From: Candidatus Mediterraneibacter merdipullorum | GTDB taxonomy: Bacteria; Bacillota; Clostridia; Lachnospirales; Lachnospiraceae | Reading direction: 5' to 3' | Assembly (NCBI GenBank): GCA_019117125.1 | Contig: DXAL01000022.1 | Span: 1 to 64,000, forward strand | DNA: 64,000 nucleotides | Part shown: one piece after another, positions 61,420 to 64,000 of the stretch | Layout of the letters: every line of letters begins with the position of its first letter | How positions within the stretch are numbered: the first letter of the stretch is position 1 | The notes under the pieces: generated by a model | Database searches by the model: none | What the model was told of the DNA's origin: nothing | The model's input: the letters and a program-made list of their open reading frames with translations, nothing else | Translations under genes and position numbers: made by a program

Positions 61420-62724
61420 TCAGTCTTCAAATTCTTCGTCGGCATAATCATCTTCAAATGCCTCGTCATAGTCGTCTTCCTCTTCATAGCCGCCCCGTGA
61501 TGTGATGGCGAGTATGAGGGAGATGACTGCCAGCACGGCGCCGGCGACTGCTGCGATGAGCAGCTCCAGGCTGTCCCCTCTCTGGAGGAAGGCAAATACT
61601 GCGCTTCCAAGATAAAAGAGCATGGGCAGCAGGAATGCGAATACCGTGTTTTTCTTCTGCATGATGAAATACAGCAGGGCAGATACGAGCATGCAGAGGG
61701 CGAGCACGATAAAAGTCGTTCCGGAGGAAATACTGCCGCCTTCTGAGGTGTCCGCAAGACCTGTCACAAATCCTTTGTAAATAAAATATCCAAATGCTGC
61801 CAGAGACAGGATGCCGAGAAGGATGCGCATGGGGCGGAACCTCGGTTCGTCATCATAGTAGTCGTCCTCGTAAATGTCCGGTTCCGGCTCGTATTTTCTG
61901 GAAGCAGATTTTACCGGCGTACTGCGGCGTTCGGGAGTGCCTTTGCCGGAAGATTTTCTCCGGATTTCGCCGGTCTCATTTTCCTCCGCTGCCTTTTTCC
62001 TTTTTACCGGTGTCTTTCCAATCGTTCCGGTCGCAAGCATCTCTTCATAGCTTTTGCGTGCCGCGTTCCCGCGCTTTGTCCGCACCTTTTCCGGCGGAAG
62101 GTTGCTGTAACGCTTTTCTTCTTCCGGTCTGGCGCCTTCCGGGTGACGCTTCCGGACCGGCTTCTTTGCCGGAGCAGCCTCTGCGCCGCCTTCCGGGCGG
62201 TGTTTCCGGACCGGTTTTTTCGCGGATGCAGCAGCCTCCCTGTCCTTTCCCGGGGTGCGTTTCCGGACGGGCGCGCCGTCCCCCGGCGTGGGCTTCTTCG
62301 CCGGAGCGCCGTCTCCTGGAGCCGGCTTCTTCGCCGGAACGCCGTCTTTAGGAGCAGGCTTCTTCGCCGGAGCGCCGTCTTTAGGAGTCGGTTTCTTCGC
62401 CGGAGCGCCGTCTCCTGGAGCAGGCTTCTTTGCCGGAGCGCCGTTTCCGGGAACTGGTTTTTTCGCCGGGGCTTTCTGCTCCGGGGCTTTTTTAACCGGG
62501 GCTTCCTGCTGTTTTGCCGGAGCCGGAGCCTCTTTTTCCTTTGGCGCTTCCGGAGCAGCCGCGTGTTTTGCAGCGGCTTTCTTTGCCCGCTGTTTGTCCA
62601 GGTTCCACTGTTTCCGGCAGTCGCGGCAGACTGCATATTCGTTAAAGACCGGCTCGCCGTTTTCGGCGGTGCCGACCTGTCGCTTCTTTATCTCGAGTTC
62701 TTTTCCGCATATTGGGCACTTCAT
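61420..62724 (-). CDS. Zinc-ribbon membrane protein with seven 11-residue Pro/Lys repeats
   Basis: 434 residues; start at ATG 62724 (AGGAG 9 nt upstream) rather than 62730 (3 nt). An N-terminal zinc ribbon (KCPICGKEL...CRDCRKQW, residues 2-40) leads into an Ala/Lys linker. Seven consecutive APAKKPxPGDG units (about 95-170) follow, then a very basic region. Four hydrophobic helices come next (about 300-410; MRILLGILSLAAFGYFIYKG, LLIAAVAGAVLAVISLILAI), and a highly acidic C-terminal tail (EEEDDYDEAFEDDYADEEFED). Cytosolic head binding nucleic acid or protein is possible; function unknown. Confidence 0.72.
   Translation of the reverse strand: MKCPICGKELEIKKRQVGTAENGEPVFNEYAVCRDCRKQWNLDKQRAKKAAAKHAAAPEAPKEKEAPAPAKQQEAPVKKAPEQKAPAKKPVPGNGAPAKKPAPGDGAPAKKPTPKDGAPAKKPAPKDGVPAKKPAPGDGAPAKKPTPGDGAPVRKRTPGKDREAAASAKKPVRKHRPEGGAEAAPAKKPVRKRHPEGARPEEEKRYSNLPPEKVRTKRGNAARKSYEEMLATGTIGKTPVKRKKAAEENETGEIRRKSSGKGTPERRSTPVKSASRKYEPEPDIYEDDYYDDEPRFRPMRILLGILSLAAFGYFIYKGFVTGLADTSEGGSISSGTTFIVLALCMLVSALLYFIMQKKNTVFAFLLPMLFYLGSAVFAFLQRGDSLELLIAAVAGAVLAVISLILAITSRGGYEEEDDYDEAFEDDYADEEFED
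62245..62480 (-). repeat. 33-bp coding repeats in the zinc-ribbon gene
   Basis: About seven degenerate 33-nt units (plus-strand core TTCTTCGCCGGAGCGCCGTC) encoding APAKKPxPGDG; unit identity is high enough for slippage or recombination. Confidence 0.85.
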
Positions 62725-62770
62725 CGTCATGTACTCCTCTCTTTTTCTGATCAGAATTTACAACATCCCT

Positions 62771-62799
62771 ATTATAACATCATGGGAGCGTGAGAACAA
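62771..62799 (-). promoter_or_regulatory. Candidate promoter of the zinc-ribbon gene
   Basis: Minus strand TTGTTC (62794-62799), 17-bp spacer, TATAAT (62771-62776). Confidence 0.55.
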
Positions 62800-62857
62800 T
62801 AAAAAATGCAAGATATATACGAAATTTTGCTGATTTGGAGCACTTGGGCACAAAATG

Positions 62858-62866
62858 TGCTATAAT
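62858..62866 (+). promoter_or_regulatory. Extended -10 promoter of the PHP gene
   Basis: TGCTATAAT directly upstream (36 nt) of the start; no matching -35. AGCAC/GTGCT inverted arms flank the region. Confidence 0.55.
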
Positions 62867-62901
62867 GTCTGCAATGTCGGATTGAAATGAGGTGCAGAAA
62901 A

Positions 62902-63633
62902 ATGAGACTGATTGCAGATACACATTCCCATACGCTTGCCAGCGGGCATGCATACAGCACGATAAAGGAGATGGCGGCAGCCGCGAAAAAGAGAGGGGTG
63001 AAAGCGCTCGCCCTGACAGAGCATGCTCCGGAGATGCCTGGCACGTGCGGGCTGTTCTATTTCCAGAACCTGGATGTCGTGCCCCGCGAGGCTTCCGGCG
63101 TGCGGCTTCTGATGGGGGCGGAAGTGAATATCATGGCGCCGGACGGGACGGTCGACCTGCCGGAAAAGACGTGCAGGGAACTGGATATTGTTGTGGCAAG
63201 CCTCCATACTCCCTGTTACGGTACAGAACATACGGCGGAAGAAAATACCCGCGCATATGTGGAAGTGATGAAAAAACCCTGGGTCAATATCATCGGACAT
63301 CCCGATGACGGCAGGTTCCCGTTTGATTATGAAGTGCTGGTAAAAACGGCAAAAGAGACGGGCACCCTGCTGGAAGTCAATAATTCTTCCATGCGCCCTG
63401 CCAGCAGCAGGGTCGGAACAAGAGAGAATATCCTGACGATGCTGGATTTGTGCCGGCAGTATGAAGTCCCTGTGACGACCGGAAGTGATGCACATGTAGA
63501 TGCGGATGCCGGTAAATTCTTCTATATAGAAGAACTCTTCCAATACTGTGCGTTTCCGGAGGAACTGGTGGTCACGACTGATATGGAGAAACTGAAACCT
63601 TACCTGAACTGCTTCAAAAATGGTGGACTTTAA
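62902..63633 (+). CDS. PHP-domain phosphatase (YcdX-like)
   Basis: 243 residues from ATG 62902 behind GAGGTG. PHP metal motifs: LIADTHSHTLASGHAYST, LALTEHAPEMPG, LMGAEVNIM, VVASLHTPCYG, NIIGHPDDGRFPFDY, TTGSDAHVDADAG. Close in layout to E. coli YcdX, a trinuclear-zinc phosphatase; the physiological substrate is not established. It differs from the ECF-linked PHP protein at 27580. The YerC-like gene follows after 65 nt. Confidence 0.88.
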   Translation: MRLIADTHSHTLASGHAYSTIKEMAAAAKKRGVKALALTEHAPEMPGTCGLFYFQNLDVVPREASGVRLLMGAEVNIMAPDGTVDLPEKTCRELDIVVASLHTPCYGTEHTAEENTRAYVEVMKKPWVNIIGHPDDGRFPFDYEVLVKTAKETGTLLEVNNSSMRPASSRVGTRENILTMLDLCRQYEVPVTTGSDAHVDADAGKFFYIEELFQYCAFPEELVVTTDMEKLKPYLNCFKNGGL

Positions 63634-63698
63634 AAATTTAGTGTGGTAAAATGTAACAGTAGCCGGTCAGGGCATGTCAAAAAGGAGACGGAGACATC

Positions 63699-64000
63699 AT
63701 GAGCAAGAAAATACACACAGAAGCAGTTGACAGTCTGTTTGAGGCAGTACTCAGTCTGAAAAATAAGGAAGAGTGTTACATTTTTTTTGAAGATATCTGC
63801 ACGATCAATGAACTTCTTTCGCTGTCGCAGCGGTTTGAAGTGGCAAAGATGCTCCGCGAGCAGAAGACCTATCTTGAGATTGCAGAACAGACAGGCGCTT
63901 CCACCGCTACCATAAGCAGGGTGAACCGTTCGCTGAATTACGGAAACGACGGGTATGATATGGTGTTCGAGCGTATCGGCAAGGAGAAGGATGCCGGTGA
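63699..64000 (+). CDS. YerC/YecD family TrpR-like regulator, 3' truncated by window edge
   Basis: At least 100 codons from ATG 63699 (AAAGGAG about 11 nt upstream), open to the window end; absent from the ORF track because it is incomplete. Translation gives MSKKIHTEAVDSLFEAVLSL, EDICTINELLSLSQRFEVAKML, and an HTH LEIAEQTGASTATISRVNRSL, then YGNDGYDMVFERI, all typical of the TrpR-related YerC family (about 100 residues). DNA-binding repressor; regulon not evident. Confidence 0.88.
   Translation, partial: MSKKIHTEAVDSLFEAVLSLKNKEECYIFFEDICTINELLSLSQRFEVAKMLREQKTYLEIAEQTGASTATISRVNRSLNYGNDGYDMVFERIGKEKDAG

Noticed and set aside
62245-62480. Regular 33-bp repeats considered as a CRISPR array
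   Set aside because: Units are contiguous without unique spacers, in frame and encode APAKKPxPGDG within a longer gene; no cas genes.

Overview
This is a high-GC, gene-dense chromosomal window from a spore-forming anaerobic Firmicute, most likely a gut Lachnospiraceae/Clostridia member. The evidence is spoIIAA-spoIIAB-sigF followed by spoVAA-spoVAB, an M-box riboswitch, a valine T-box, ECF-type transport, strong AGGAGG ribosome binding sites and many 4-nt start/stop overlaps. Species cannot be fixed from sequence alone. I see no tRNA, rRNA, IS element, prophage or CRISPR array, and codon use looks uniform.

Layout. 1-1740: end of a branched-chain aminotransferase and an RpiR regulator. 1912-2664 (-): cutC. 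2906-7570: a fucoside utilisation operon (cytoplasmic GH29 fucosidase, mannose-class PTS IIAB/IIC/IID, SIS protein). 7639-9354 (-): mgtE behind an Mg2+-sensing M-box. 9405-12816: pepD, a domain-swapped XdhC-like protein and a glucosaminidase-like protein. 12852-21035: T-box, valS, an LtaS-like enzyme, folC, a 47-aa protein and a TPR protein. 21197-24005: the sporulation genes, including a small repeat-bearing membrane protein. 24182-28377: an ECF transporter of unknown substrate with a PHP hydrolase, facing an RpiR regulator (28469-29311, -). 29544-35409: a large MacB/FtsX-type ABC protein and a degenerate GGDEF/intact EAL protein.

35461-53844 is the most distinctive part: an anaerobic purine/urate-type catabolic locus dependent on labile selenium. 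One arm (-) runs regulator, ygeX, ygeY, ygeW, ridA, arcC. The divergent arm (+) runs ssnA, an NCS2 purine permease, ygfK, hydA, yqeC, a yqeB-mocA fusion and the selenium-dependent xanthine dehydrogenase xdhD. In outline, the permease imports a purine, the Mo/Se hydroxylase and YgfK do redox chemistry, HydA/SsnA/YgeY open and trim rings, YgeX deaminates diaminopropionate, RidA can clear the aminoacrylate, and YgeW/ArcC can recover ATP from a carbamoyl group. The step order is inferred from families. Two near-identical palindromes lie exactly between the two divergent promoters.

53845-58144 supports the molybdoenzyme: bioY, a MobA-like/ModE-like fusion protein, then modABC behind a promoter that carries a 26-bp near-perfect palindrome, the likely site of the ModE-like domain. 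The window ends with a MATE exporter, an orphan NMT1/SsuA-type lipoprotein, a small unknown protein, a zinc-ribbon membrane protein with 11-residue repeats, a PHP phosphatase and the start of a YerC/TrpR-like regulator.
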